From Azospirillum brasilense (GTDB lineage Bacteria; Pseudomonadota; Alphaproteobacteria; Azospirillales; Azospirillaceae): DNA of 64,000 bases. The stretch is from NCBI RefSeq assembly GCF_005222205.1, contig NZ_CP032345.1, forward strand, positions 1,551,501-1,615,500, in the 5' to 3' direction. This document shows positions 56,174 to 64,000 of this stretch, piece by piece. A program made the position numbers and the translations under genes. The notes beneath the pieces are model-generated. The model was not told the DNA's origin, ran no database searches, and was given only the letters and a program-made list of their open reading frames with translations. Positions within the stretch are counted from its first letter, which is position 1. Every line of letters starts with the position of its first letter.

Positions 56174-56851
56174 TCATTCGGCGGCCCAGAGCGGGTTCTT
56201 CAGCTTCTTCAGAAGCTCCGCATGGGCCGCCAATTCCTCCTCGCTCGGCGCGTGGGCGCGCGGGGCGCGGTAGGGGCGGTCGATGCGGATCGCCGCGGGA
56301 CCGCCTGCCGCCGGGCCGGAGGCCAGCGCCAGACCGGCCTGACGCCCGCCGCGCAGCTCCAGATACACTTCGGCCAGAAGCTGGGCATCGAGGAGCGCGC
56401 CGTGGTAGGTGCGGCTGGAATTGTCCACGCCGAAGCGCTTGCAGAGCGCGTCCAGGGTGGCCGGCGCGCCGGGGAACTTCTGCCGCGCCATCAGCAGCGT
56501 GTCGATGGCCCGGTCCTTCGGCATCACCGGATAGCCGGCGATCCGCAGCTCCCAGTTCAGGAAGTGCATGTCGAAGGCCGCGTTGTGGATCACCAGCGGC
56601 GCGTCGCCGATGAAGGCCACGAACTCCGCCACCACGTCGTTGAACAGCGGCTTGTCCGACAGGAACTCCGTCGTCAGCCCGTGCACCGCCACGGCGTCCG
56701 GCGGCACGTCGCGCTCCGGGTTGACGTAGCAGTGGAAGGTCTTGCCGGTGGCGACGTGGTTGTGCAGCTCGACGCAGCCGATTTCGATCAGCCGGTGCCC
56801 TTCCTCGGGCTTGAAGCCGGTCGTTTCCGTATCGAGGACGATCTCACGCAT
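56174..56851 (-). CDS. dnaQ: DNA polymerase III epsilon subunit (proofreading exonuclease)
   Basis: 225 residues with the DEDDh exonuclease motifs: IVLDTETTGF (Exo I), VIHNAAFDMHFLNWEL (Exo II) and YHGALLDAQLLAEVYLEL (Exo III, with His). It removes mispaired bases during replication. The C-terminal 40 residues are a polymerase-binding tail. The gene starts within the coaE stop (8 bp overlap), forming a minus-strand operon with coaE and aroE upstream. Confidence 0.95.
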   Translation of the reverse strand: MREIVLDTETTGFKPEEGHRLIEIGCVELHNHVATGKTFHCYVNPERDVPPDAVAVHGLTTEFLSDKPLFNDVVAEFVAFIGDAPLVIHNAAFDMHFLNWELRIAGYPVMPKDRAIDTLLMARQKFPGAPATLDALCKRFGVDNSSRTYHGALLDAQLLAEVYLELRGGRQAGLALASGPAAGGPAAIRIDRPYRAPRAHAPSEEELAAHAELLKKLKNPLWAAE

Positions 56852-57488
56852 GAACCACCTGTCCGGGCTGGTATCCCCGCGGCGGCCATTGCCGTCCGCG
56901 GCGCCGCTTCACGTCGGCGAGGATGTTGCGCAGCGCCCGCCGGGTGGCCCGCCGCCCGTCGCCGGTGTTGACGACATGGTCGGCGCGCCGCCGCTTCTCC
57001 GCGTCGGGCATCTGCCGGGCCAGAATAGCGGCGAACTTCTCCGGCGTCATGCCCGGCCGCGCCAGCACCCGTGACTTCTGCACCAGGAAGGGGGCGGTGA
57101 CCACCACGGTGCGGTCCACCTTGCGCTCCCCGCCGGTCTCGAACAGCAGGGGGATGTCGAGCACCGCCACGCGGACGCGGCGACGCGCCGCCTGCCTCAG
57201 GAAGCGCCGCTGTGCCGCCTGCACCGCCGGGTGGAGGATCGCCTCCAGCCGCTTCAGCGCCGCCGGGTTGCCGAAGACCGCCGCGCCCAGAGCCCGCCGG
57301 TCCACCGCACCCGCCACGACCACGCCGGGGAAGGCCGCGTCGATGGCTGGCACCGCGGCGCCGTGGCGCCCCAGCAGGCCATGCACCACCGCGTCGCTGT
57401 CGCAGACCGGCGCGCCCATGCGCTTCAGCATGCGCGCCGCCGTGCTCTTGCCCATGCCGATGGAGCCGGTCAGTCCCAAGACGATCAT
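56844..57488 (-). CDS. coaE: Dephospho-CoA kinase
   Basis: 214 residues. The P-loop is LTGSIGMGKSTAARML, followed by VCDSDAVVHGLL and the lid-like LDIPLLFETGGERKVDR. It phosphorylates the 3'-hydroxyl of dephospho-CoA in the last step of CoA synthesis. The gene lies 9 bp from aroE and overlaps dnaQ. Confidence 0.95.
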   Translation of the reverse strand: MIVLGLTGSIGMGKSTAARMLKRMGAPVCDSDAVVHGLLGRHGAAVPAIDAAFPGVVVAGAVDRRALGAAVFGNPAALKRLEAILHPAVQAAQRRFLRQAARRRVRVAVLDIPLLFETGGERKVDRTVVVTAPFLVQKSRVLARPGMTPEKFAAILARQMPDAEKRRRADHVVNTGDGRRATRRALRNILADVKRRRGRQWPPRGYQPGQVVHA

Positions 57489-57497
57489 CGCGCGACC

Positions 57498-58337
57498 TCA
57501 GCCCTGGAGAACAGCCGTCTTCAGCCCCTCGGTCACCTCCGGCTCCCGGCCGAACCAGGCGGCGAAGCCGGGGCGGGCCTGATGGAGCAGCATGCCGACG
57601 CCGTCCACCACCCGGTTGCCGCGGGCCTGCGCCGCGGCCAGCAGCGGAGTCATCAGGGGCGTGTAGACGATGTCGGTGACGACCGCCGAACCGGGCAGGG
57701 CACGCAGGTCCAGCTCCAGAGGCGGCTGGCCCGCCATGCCCTGCGTCGTCGTGTTCACCACCAGCGCCGCCCCTTCGAGGAGGGTTTCACGTGAAACCCA
57801 ATCGGCAACCTCGATGGCGCCGCCGATGTCGGCGGCCAGCTCCTCCGCCCGGGCCCGTGTGCGGTTGACCAGCCAGACCCGTGGCGCGCCCTCGTCGAGG
57901 AGCGAGGCGACGACGGCGCGTGCCGCACCGCCGGCCCCGATGACCAGCGCCGGACCGTCCGCGGCGGACCAGCCCGGCGCGCCGCTCCTCAAATTCTCAA
58001 TGAATCCGAAGCCATCGGTGTTGCGGCCCTCCAGCGACCCGTCCTCGCCGACCACGATGGTGTTGACGGCGCCCATCCGCTTGGCGGTGGCGTCCAGCCG
58101 GTCGACCGTGCGGTAGGCGGCCTCCTTGTGCGGCACCGTCACATTGCAGCCGCGGAAGCCGAGCGCGGGCAGGGCCCGGATGGCCTGCTCGATGCGGTCG
58201 GGCGGCACGGCCAGCGGCACATAGGCGCCGTCGATGCCGTACTGCTCCAGCCAATAGCCGTGCAGCCGGGGCGAGCGCGAATGGCTGATCGGCCAGCCAA
58301 ACACCCCGGCCAGCTTCGCCTTGCCGCTGATCGTCAT
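57498..58337 (-). CDS. aroE: Shikimate dehydrogenase
   Basis: 279 residues. The shikimate pocket is in VFGWPISHSRSPRLHGYWL (Ser residues), NVTVPHKEAAYR has the catalytic Lys, and NTDGFGFIENL the catalytic Asp. The NADP site is LVIGAGGAARAVVASLL followed by NRTRARAEEL. It reduces 3-dehydroshikimate in aromatic amino acid synthesis. A parS site lies inside the gene. It overlaps maf by ATGA. Confidence 0.96.
   Translation of the reverse strand: MTISGKAKLAGVFGWPISHSRSPRLHGYWLEQYGIDGAYVPLAVPPDRIEQAIRALPALGFRGCNVTVPHKEAAYRTVDRLDATAKRMGAVNTIVVGEDGSLEGRNTDGFGFIENLRSGAPGWSAADGPALVIGAGGAARAVVASLLDEGAPRVWLVNRTRARAEELAADIGGAIEVADWVSRETLLEGAALVVNTTTQGMAGQPPLELDLRALPGSAVVTDIVYTPLMTPLLAAAQARGNRVVDGVGMLLHQARPGFAAWFGREPEVTEGLKTAVLQG
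57784..57797. promoter_or_regulatory. parS site 3, within aroE
   Basis: GTTTCACGTGAAAC, an exact parS core inside the aroE coding sequence, where it encodes part of WVSRETLLEG. It lies about 2.2 kb from the putative oriC. Confidence 0.93.
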
Positions 58338-58942
58338 TCCGCAATCACCCCATGCACCCGCAGGAACCCGAGCAGCGGCAGCAGCGGCAGCCCGAGGATC
58401 GTGAAGAAGTCGCCGTCCACCCGGTGGAAGAGTTGCGCACCCATCCCTTCCAAGTGATAGGCGCCGACCGACCCCAGAACGTCGTCGCCCGCCGCGTTCA
58501 GGTAGGAGTCCAGAAAGGCGTCGCTGAAGGGACGCATGGCCAGGCGGGCGCGGTCGACATGGTGCCACAGCCGCTCGCCGTCGCGGATCACCACGGCGCA
58601 GCTCACCAACCGGTGCGTCTTGCCGCGCAGGTCCTGAAGCTGGGCCCGCGCGGCGTCGCGGTCGGCCGGCTTGTCGAACCAGCGGCCCTCGCACTCCAGC
58701 ATCTGGTCGGCGCCGATCACCAGGGCGCCGGGATGCTTGCGGGTGACGCGCTGCGCCTTCAGCTCGGCCAGAGCCTCGGCGACATCCTCGACCGGCGCGC
58801 CTTCGGCGCGGGCGGCCAGCTTGATCTCCTCCTCGTCCACCGCGGCGGGGGCGAGCGCGACGCGCACCCCGGCGCGCTCCAGCATCTCCGCCCGCGTGCG
58901 GGAGCCGGAGGCGAGGACGACCCTGGGAGCCGCTCCGCTCAC
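58334..58942 (-). CDS. maf: Maf-family nucleotide pyrophosphatase
   Basis: 202 residues. The family motifs are VLASGSRTRAEMLERAGV, VDEEEIK, VIGADQMLECEGRWFDKP and GSVGAYHLEGMGAQLF. It hydrolyses non-canonical nucleoside triphosphates and may affect septum formation. The GTG start at 58942 is supported by the GTGA overlap with the PPSR gene stop, and it overlaps aroE. Confidence 0.93.
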   Translation of the reverse strand: MSGAAPRVVLASGSRTRAEMLERAGVRVALAPAAVDEEEIKLAARAEGAPVEDVAEALAELKAQRVTRKHPGALVIGADQMLECEGRWFDKPADRDAARAQLQDLRGKTHRLVSCAVVIRDGERLWHHVDRARLAMRPFSDAFLDSYLNAAGDDVLGSVGAYHLEGMGAQLFHRVDGDFFTILGLPLLPLLGFLRVHGVIAE

Positions 58943-59799
58943 GTCACCGGCCCCTCGGGAACGACGCCTGGAACGACGCCGGGCAGGCCGCCGGACTGGC
59001 GGCGGGCGAGCAGCATCATGATCTCCGCCGCCGTCTCCTCGATGGAGCGGCGCGACACGTCGATCACCGGCCAGCCGCGCCGGGTGAACATGCGCCGGGC
59101 GTCGGTAACCTCGGCGCGCACCACCTCGGGATCGACGTAAGTCGAGGACTCGTTCTGGTTCAGCAGCTTCAGCCGGTTGCGGCGGATCTGCACCAGACGG
59201 TCGGGGTCCTTGGTCAGGCCGACGACCAGCGGCCGGGTCAGCTTCTCGATCTCCGGCGGCATCGGGCATCCGGGAACGATCGGGATGTTCGCCGCCTTGA
59301 TACCGCGGTTCGCCAGATAGATGCAGGTCGGCGTCTTCGACGTGCGCGACACGCCCATCAGGATCACGTCGGCCTCGTGCAGGTCCCAGCTCGACTGGCC
59401 GTCGTCGTGGGCCAGCGCGAAGTCCATGGCGTCCATGCGCCCGAAATACTCGGCGTCCAAGGCGTGCTGGCGGCCGGGCTGACGCTGCGATTCCACGCCG
59501 AGGAAGGCGGCCAGCGCGTTGATCAGCGGGTCGAGCACCGGGATGCAGGGGACCTGCACCTCGCGGCAGAAGTCCTGGAGGCGGCGGCGCAGCTTCTCGT
59601 CGACCAGCGTGAACATGACGAGGCCGCGATTCTCCTGGACGCCCTCCAGAACCATGTCGAGCTGACGCTCGGTCCGCACGAGATTCCAGAAATGCTCGAC
59701 CGGGCGAACATCGTCGAACTGGATGACGCAGGCGCGGGCGACGCTGTTGATCGTCTCGCCGGTCGCGTCCGACACAAGATGCAGGTGGAACTGTCTCAT
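58939..59799 (-). CDS. Pyruvate, phosphate dikinase regulatory protein (DUF299)
   Basis: 286 residues of the bifunctional ADP-dependent kinase/Pi-dependent phosphorylase that controls PpdK or PpsA. Marks are FHLHLVSDATGETINSVARA, DVILMGVSRTSKTPTCIYLA (P-loop) and YVDPEVVRAEVTDARRMFT. The last 20 residues form a low-complexity tail (VVPGVVPEGPVT). The ATG starts just beside the putative origin, so its promoter lies within it. Its next-door position to hemE is conserved near alphaproteobacterial origins. Confidence 0.94.
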   Translation of the reverse strand: MRQFHLHLVSDATGETINSVARACVIQFDDVRPVEHFWNLVRTERQLDMVLEGVQENRGLVMFTLVDEKLRRRLQDFCREVQVPCIPVLDPLINALAAFLGVESQRQPGRQHALDAEYFGRMDAMDFALAHDDGQSSWDLHEADVILMGVSRTSKTPTCIYLANRGIKAANIPIVPGCPMPPEIEKLTRPLVVGLTKDPDRLVQIRRNRLKLLNQNESSTYVDPEVVRAEVTDARRMFTRRGWPVIDVSRRSIEETAAEIMMLLARRQSGGLPGVVPGVVPEGPVT

Positions 59800-60214
59800 C
59801 CGTCCCCAACGTGTTGTGGAGAACCCGTCCGAATCTGTGGACAACGGGGATCTCCTGGATTCTGTCCCTCCGGGCGGGACTCGTCGCCCCCGCTGGCGCC
59901 CCCTTCGGGACAATCCGCGCGCCCTCTCCGGAACATGGGTACAATGACTCCCGCGGACCATGTTATCCACGGGATTCCCAGGCTTCCTGATATAGCATTT
60001 CCGCCGTTTCCGGAGAAAGCGTCCGGAGTCGTCCACAGAATCCGATTTTCGTCCACAGCGCGCCGTCCGGCCTGTGGACGATTCCGCGCAAAGCGGGGAT
60101 TCCCGTTTTCCACAGGCACCCACCACCCCTTCTTCCTTTCTCTCTTTAAAAAGAATACTGAGTAGAGGGGAGACAACCTGCAGACCCGATTCACTCATAG
60201 GGGAACGATCCGCC
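59800..60214. other. Putative chromosomal replication origin (oriC)
   Basis: This 415-bp gap between the divergent PPSR and hemE genes has seven DnaA-box-like sites (consensus TTATNCACA). They are TTCTCCACA (minus, 59815), TTGTCCACA (minus, 59836), TTATCCACG (59963), TCGTCCACA (60029), TCGTCCACA (60049), TCGTCCACA (minus, 60073) and TTTTCCACA (60106). AT-richer stretches at 59988-60000 and 60130-60160 may unwind. Caulobacter's oriC also lies next to hemE, and parAB-rsmG-mnmG-parS are within 14 kb. This is a strong inference; no replication data are available. Confidence 0.88.
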
Positions 60215-61273
60215 GTGTCCGAGGCCGTGACCAAGATTGCCAAGCCGATGCTCGCAGCCCTCGCCGGCGAGGCGCGTCCGCGCCCGCCCTTCTGGCTGAT
60301 GCGCCAGGCCGGCCGTTACCTGCCGGAATATCGGGAATTGCGCGCCAAGGCCGGCAGCTTCCTGGACATGTGCTACAACCCCGACCATGCGGTGGAGGTG
60401 ACCCTGCAGCCGCTGCGCCGCTACGACATGGACGCGGCGATTCTGTTCTCCGACATCCTGGTGGTGCCGCACGCCCTGGGCCAGTCCCTGGCCTTCCTCG
60501 AGGGCGAGGGCCCGAAGCTGGACCCTGTGAGAAGCGTGGAAGACCTCAAGCGCCTGTCGCGCGACCGCTTCCACGAGCGGCTGGAGCCGGTCTACGAGAC
60601 CGTCCGCCGCCTCTCCCGCGCGATTCCGGCGCACACCACGCTGATCGGCTTTGCCGGGGCGCCCTGGACGATCGCCTGCTACATGGTCGAAGGGGCGGGG
60701 TCCAAGGAGTACGCGCACGTCAAGCGCTGGGCCTACGGCGATCCCGCCGGGTTCGGCGCGCTGATGGATCTGCTGGTCGAGGTGACCGCCGACTATCTGT
60801 GCACCCAGATCGAGGCCGGGGCCGAGGTCGTGCAGCTGTTCGACAGCTGGGCGGGTGTCCTGCCGGCCGGCGAATTCCACCGCTGGGTGATCGAGCCGAC
60901 GCGGCGGATCGTGGAACTCATCAAGGCGCGCCACCCTGCGATTCCGGTCATCGGTTTCCCGCGCGGTGCGGGCCTCTCCTATGAGGCTTACGTCACGGGC
61001 AGTGGGGTGGATGCGGTCGGGCTCGACACCACCGTCCCGGTGGCTTGGGCGGCCGGGAATCTGCAATCCAGATTGCCGGTGCAGGGCAACCTCGACCCGA
61101 TCATGCTCGCCGCCGGTGGCGAGGCCCTGCGCACCGCCGCGTCGGAGATTCTGGAGACGCTCGCCGGCAAGCCCTTCGTCTTCAACCTGGGCCACGGCGT
61201 GATCCAGACAACGCCGCCGGACCATGTCGCCGAGCTGGCCCGTCTGATCAAGGATTGGCCGAACCGCGGCTAA
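60215..61273 (+). CDS. hemE: Uroporphyrinogen decarboxylase
   Basis: 352 residues. The enzyme removes four carboxyl groups from uroporphyrinogen III in heme synthesis. Family marks are [59 protein letters not shown], and [16 protein letters not shown]. The GTG start follows AGGGGAAC. The gene starts at the edge of the putative oriC, and hemJ follows it after 49 bp. Confidence 0.97.
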   Translation: MSEAVTKIAKPMLAALAGEARPRPPFWLMRQAGRYLPEYRELRAKAGSFLDMCYNPDHAVEVTLQPLRRYDMDAAILFSDILVVPHALGQSLAFLEGEGPKLDPVRSVEDLKRLSRDRFHERLEPVYETVRRLSRAIPAHTTLIGFAGAPWTIACYMVEGAGSKEYAHVKRWAYGDPAGFGALMDLLVEVTADYLCTQIEAGAEVVQLFDSWAGVLPAGEFHRWVIEPTRRIVELIKARHPAIPVIGFPRGAGLSYEAYVTGSGVDAVGLDTTVPVAWAAGNLQSRLPVQGNLDPIMLAAGGEALRTAASEILETLAGKPFVFNLGHGVIQTTPPDHVAELARLIKDWPNRG

Positions 61274-61322
61274 GCCCCGGCAGGTTCCAAAAAGTGCGCA
61301 ACGGGAAGGGAAGGGGATTCCA

Positions 61323-61751
61323 GTGCTTTATCTCTGGGTCAAGGCTCTGCACGTCATCAGCATCATCGCCTGGATGGCCGGGCTTCTTTATCTGCCGCGG
61401 CTGTTCGTCTATCATTGCGAGACGGCGCCGGGCTCCGAATCCTCGGAGCGGTTCAAGGTGATGGAGCGCCGCCTGCTGCGCGCCATCATGAATCCGGCGA
61501 TGGGCGCCGCCTATCTGTTCGGAATCACGATGATCGTGATGGAGCCGGCCTGGATGAAGCAGGGCTGGCTGCACGCCAAGCTGCTGTTCGTCCTGGCGCT
61601 CACCGGCACGCACATGATGATGGCGCGCTGGCGCAAGGACTTCGAGGCGGACCGCAACACCCGCCCGCAGCGTTTCTTCCGCATGTGGAACGAGGCGCCG
61701 ACCCTGCTGATGATCGGCATCGTCATCTTCGTGATCGTGAAGCCGTTCTGA
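61323..61751 (+). CDS. hemJ: Protoporphyrinogen oxidase HemJ
   Basis: 142 residues, four hydrophobic helices, with the heme-ligand His in VKALHVISIIAWMAGLLYLP and the conserved Arg/Lys-rich segment KLLFVLALTGTHMMMARWRK. HemJ oxidises protoporphyrinogen IX in the membrane. The start is GTG. Placement right after hemE supports the call. The next gene runs in the opposite direction. Confidence 0.94.
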   Translation: MLYLWVKALHVISIIAWMAGLLYLPRLFVYHCETAPGSESSERFKVMERRLLRAIMNPAMGAAYLFGITMIVMEPAWMKQGWLHAKLLFVLALTGTHMMMARWRKDFEADRNTRPQRFFRMWNEAPTLLMIGIVIFVIVKPF

Positions 61752-61767
61752 CGGGACGGGGCGGCGG

Positions 61768-64000
61768 TCAGCCCCGCCGCCCCATCATCCGGCGGGTGAC
61801 CGCCTTCTCCGCCTCTACCGCCAGGAAGATCGCCAGACCGGCCGCCGTCATGGCCACCCACTGGGTCCAGTCCACCGCCGCCGTGCCGAACAGGCTTTGC
61901 AGGGGCGGGGCGTAGGTGAAGGCGAGCTGGAAGACCAGCATCAGCCCGATGGAGATCCACACCGGGCGGCTGCCGAACAGCCCCCGCCGGTTCAGCACCG
62001 AGGCGGTGACCGCCCGGGCGTTCAGCAGGAAGAAGATCTCGCCCATCACCAGCGCGTTGACGGCCATGGTGCGGGCGACCGGCGTCGGGTCGCCGTGTCC
62101 CTCGTGGAGCAGGAAGAATCCGAAGCTGGTGGCGACCAGAAGCACCATCACCAGCACCATGCGTCCGATCAGGAAGCCGGGCAGGATCGGCTCGTCCTGC
62201 GGGCGGGGCGGGCGCTTCATCACCGCGGCTTCCGGCGGCTCGAAGGCCAGCGCCAGGCCCAGCGTCACCGCCGTGACCATGTTGACCCACAGAATCTGGA
62301 CGGGCGTGATCGGCAGGGTGTAGCCGGCCAGCACGGCGACCAGGATCACCAGCGCCTGGGCGCCGTTGGTCGGCAGCATGAACAGGATCGTCTTGCGCAG
62401 ATTGTCGTAGACGGTCCGCCCTTCCTCGACCGCGTGGGCGATGGAGGCGAAGTTGTCGTCGGCCAGCACCATGCTGGCGGCCTCCTTCGCGGCCTCCGTC
62501 CCCTTGCAGCCCATGGCGACGCCCACGTCGGCGCGCTTCAGCGCGGGGGCGTCGTTCACCCCGTCTCCCGTCATGGCGACCGTGTAGCCGGCCGTCTGGA
62601 GCGCGCGGACGAGGCGCAGCTTGTGCTCCGGCGTGGTGCGGGCGAAGACGTCGGCCTCGCGCGCCACAGCGACCAGCGCCGCGTCGTCCAGCCGGTCCAG
62701 CTCGCTTCCCGACACCGCGTCGCCCGACAGGTTGAATTGCCGCCCGATGGCCTGGGCGGTGCCGGCGTGGTCGCCGGTGATCATCTTGACGCGGATTCCC
62801 GCCGCCTGGCACTCGGCCACCGCCGCCACCGCCTCCTCCCGCGCCGGGTCGATGAAGCCGCACAGGCCGAGCAGGGTCAGCCCCTCGCGTACATCGTCCA
62901 TGTCGAGCACGGTCTGGCCGGGCAAAGCGGGGCGACCGGCGAGCGCCAGGACGCGCTGGCCGCGCGCCGCCAGATCCTCCACCCGCGCCAGCCAATGGGC
63001 GATGTCGAGCGGCGCGCTGCCGCCGTCCGCGGCCCGTACGTGCGCGCACATGGACAGAACGCGCTCCGGCGCGCCCTTGACGTACAGCAGCCCGTGCCCC
63101 TCATGGTCGTGGTGCAGGGTGGCCATGTACTTGTGTTCGGATTCGAAGGGGATGACGTCCGTACGCGGGCGGCGGGCCGTCTCCTCCCGCGCGTCGAGCC
63201 CGGCCTTCATGCCCAGCGCCAGCAGGGCGCCGTCGGTCGGGTCGCCGGCCACCGTCCACCCCTCCTCGCCGCGCTGAAGCTCCGCGTCGTTGCACAGCAG
63301 GGCGGCGCGGGCCAGCTCGGCCAGGACGGGATCGGCGGCGGGGTCCAGGGCCTTGCCGTCGCGGCGGAACTCGCCCTCGGGGCGGTAGCCGGTGCCGGTC
63401 ACCGCGCAATCGCCCGCCGTGGTCACCACGGTCTGCACGACCAGCTCGTTGCGGGTCAGCGTGCCGGTCTTGTCGGAGCAGATGATCCCGACCGAGCCCA
63501 GCGTTTCCACCGCCGGCAGGCGGCGGATGATGGCGTTGCGCCGGGCCATGCGGGTGACGCCGATGGCCAGCGTGATGGTCATCACCGCCGGCAGCCCTTC
63601 CGGGATCGCCGCCACCGCCAGACCGACCGCGGCCATGACCATTTCCGGCCAGGGCTCCCCCTGGACCAGCGCGCCGTAGAGGAAGGTCAGCGCGGTCAGC
63701 GCCAGGATGCCGATGGTCAGCCAGCGCCCGAAGACGGCCATCTGGGCGAGCAGCGGCGTGGTCAGCTCCTCCACGCCCGCCAGGAGCGTGCCGATGCGGC
63801 CCAGCTCCGTCCGGTCCCCCGTGGCCACCACGACGCCGGTGGCCTGTCCCTGGGCCACCAGCGTGCCGGAATAGGCCATGCCGCCGCGCTCCGCCAGGGG
63901 CGCGTCCGCGGCCACCGCGTCGGCGCTCTTGGCGACCGGCACGGATTCTCCCGTCAGCGCCGCCTCCTGCACGCGCAGCCCCTTGACGCGGACCAGCCGC
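61768..64000 (-). CDS. Cation-transporting P-type ATPase, C-terminal part (5' end outside window)
   Basis: At least 743 residues are visible, from the actuator domain to the end; the N-terminus is beyond the window. Motifs in order: [11 protein letters not shown] (actuator), [11 protein letters not shown] (transport helix 4), [14 protein letters not shown] (phosphorylated Asp), KGAPERVL (nucleotide site), and [20 protein letters not shown] (hinge). Six C-terminal helices are present. The PEGL motif in helix 4 is that of type II Ca2+/Mn2+ (PMR1/SERCA-like) or P-type cation pumps. The substrate is best guessed as Ca2+. Confidence 0.94.
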   Translation of the reverse strand, partial: RLVRVKGLRVQEAALTGESVPVAKSADAVAADAPLAERGGMAYSGTLVAQGQATGVVVATGDRTELGRIGTLLAGVEELTTPLLAQMAVFGRWLTIGILALTALTFLYGALVQGEPWPEMVMAAVGLAVAAIPEGLPAVMTITLAIGVTRMARRNAIIRRLPAVETLGSVGIICSDKTGTLTRNELVVQTVVTTAGDCAVTGTGYRPEGEFRRDGKALDPAADPVLAELARAALLCNDAELQRGEEGWTVAGDPTDGALLALGMKAGLDAREETARRPRTDVIPFESEHKYMATLHHDHEGHGLLYVKGAPERVLSMCAHVRAADGGSAPLDIAHWLARVEDLAARGQRVLALAGRPALPGQTVLDMDDVREGLTLLGLCGFIDPAREEAVAAVAECQAAGIRVKMITGDHAGTAQAIGRQFNLSGDAVSGSELDRLDDAALVAVAREADVFARTTPEHKLRLVRALQTAGYTVAMTGDGVNDAPALKRADVGVAMGCKGTEAAKEAASMVLADDNFASIAHAVEEGRTVYDNLRKTILFMLPTNGAQALVILVAVLAGYTLPITPVQILWVNMVTAVTLGLALAFEPPEAAVMKRPPRPQDEPILPGFLIGRMVLVMVLLVATSFGFFLLHEGHGDPTPVARTMAVNALVMGEIFFLLNARAVTASVLNRRGLFGSRPVWISIGLMLVFQLAFTYAPPLQSLFGTAAVDWTQWVAMTAAGLAIFLAVEAEKAVTRRMMGRRG

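Overview
The window is GC-rich chromosomal DNA of an alphaproteobacterium. Gene content and order (parAB-rsmG-mnmG-mnmE, holA-lptE-leuS, maf-PPSR next to hemE) and the style of the porins and glycosyltransferases suggest Azospirillum or a close relative in the Rhodospirillales. That placement is inferred from protein character and was not checked by alignment. I saw no rRNA, tRNA, CRISPR array, transposase or phage gene.

Left part (1-8.9 kb): the end of a short-chain dehydrogenase, an OpgC-like membrane acyltransferase, a secreted alpha/beta hydrolase, a spermidine operon (speD-speE) divergent from a gamma-glutamyl-GABA hydrolase-like amidotransferase, a MarR regulator with a palindrome at its start, a possible small RNA ending in a strong terminator, a fumarylacetoacetase-family enzyme, exonuclease III and a histidine phosphatase.

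Glycan and transport region (8.9-26 kb): three glycosyltransferases and a GGDEF protein on the minus strand face a long plus-strand run. That run holds an ABC exporter-like protein whose ATPase motifs are nearly all degenerate, a stand-alone cyclic-nucleotide-binding protein, a MurG-like glycosyltransferase, a polysaccharide deacetylase, a membrane protein and a complete peptide-type ABC importer. Palindromic GC-rich repeats (REP-like) sit inside one glycosyltransferase gene, before the deacetylase, and inside the apparent N-terminal coding region of the solute-binding protein.

Middle (26-45.9 kb): an M15/DUF882 lipoprotein, a metallo-beta-lactamase-fold hydrolase, a DUF2786 protein, a sorbosone-dehydrogenase-like lipoprotein with a DUF2231 membrane partner, a response regulator, an orphan N-terminal glycosyltransferase domain, ribA, an L,D-transpeptidase-like protein, a YggS protein, two paralogous porins, DUF3576-leuS-lptE-holA, and a phytase-like esterase.

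Origin region (46-64 kb): parB-parA-rsmG-mnmG-mnmE on the minus strand, a ferredoxin pair, a thioredoxin-domain protein, ogt, a quinone oxidoreductase, and dnaQ-coaE-aroE-maf-PPSR. A 415-bp gap with seven DnaA-box-like sites then precedes hemE-hemJ and a truncated P-type ATPase. Three exact parS palindromes lie within about 12 kb of this gap, which strongly suggests that the gap is oriC.
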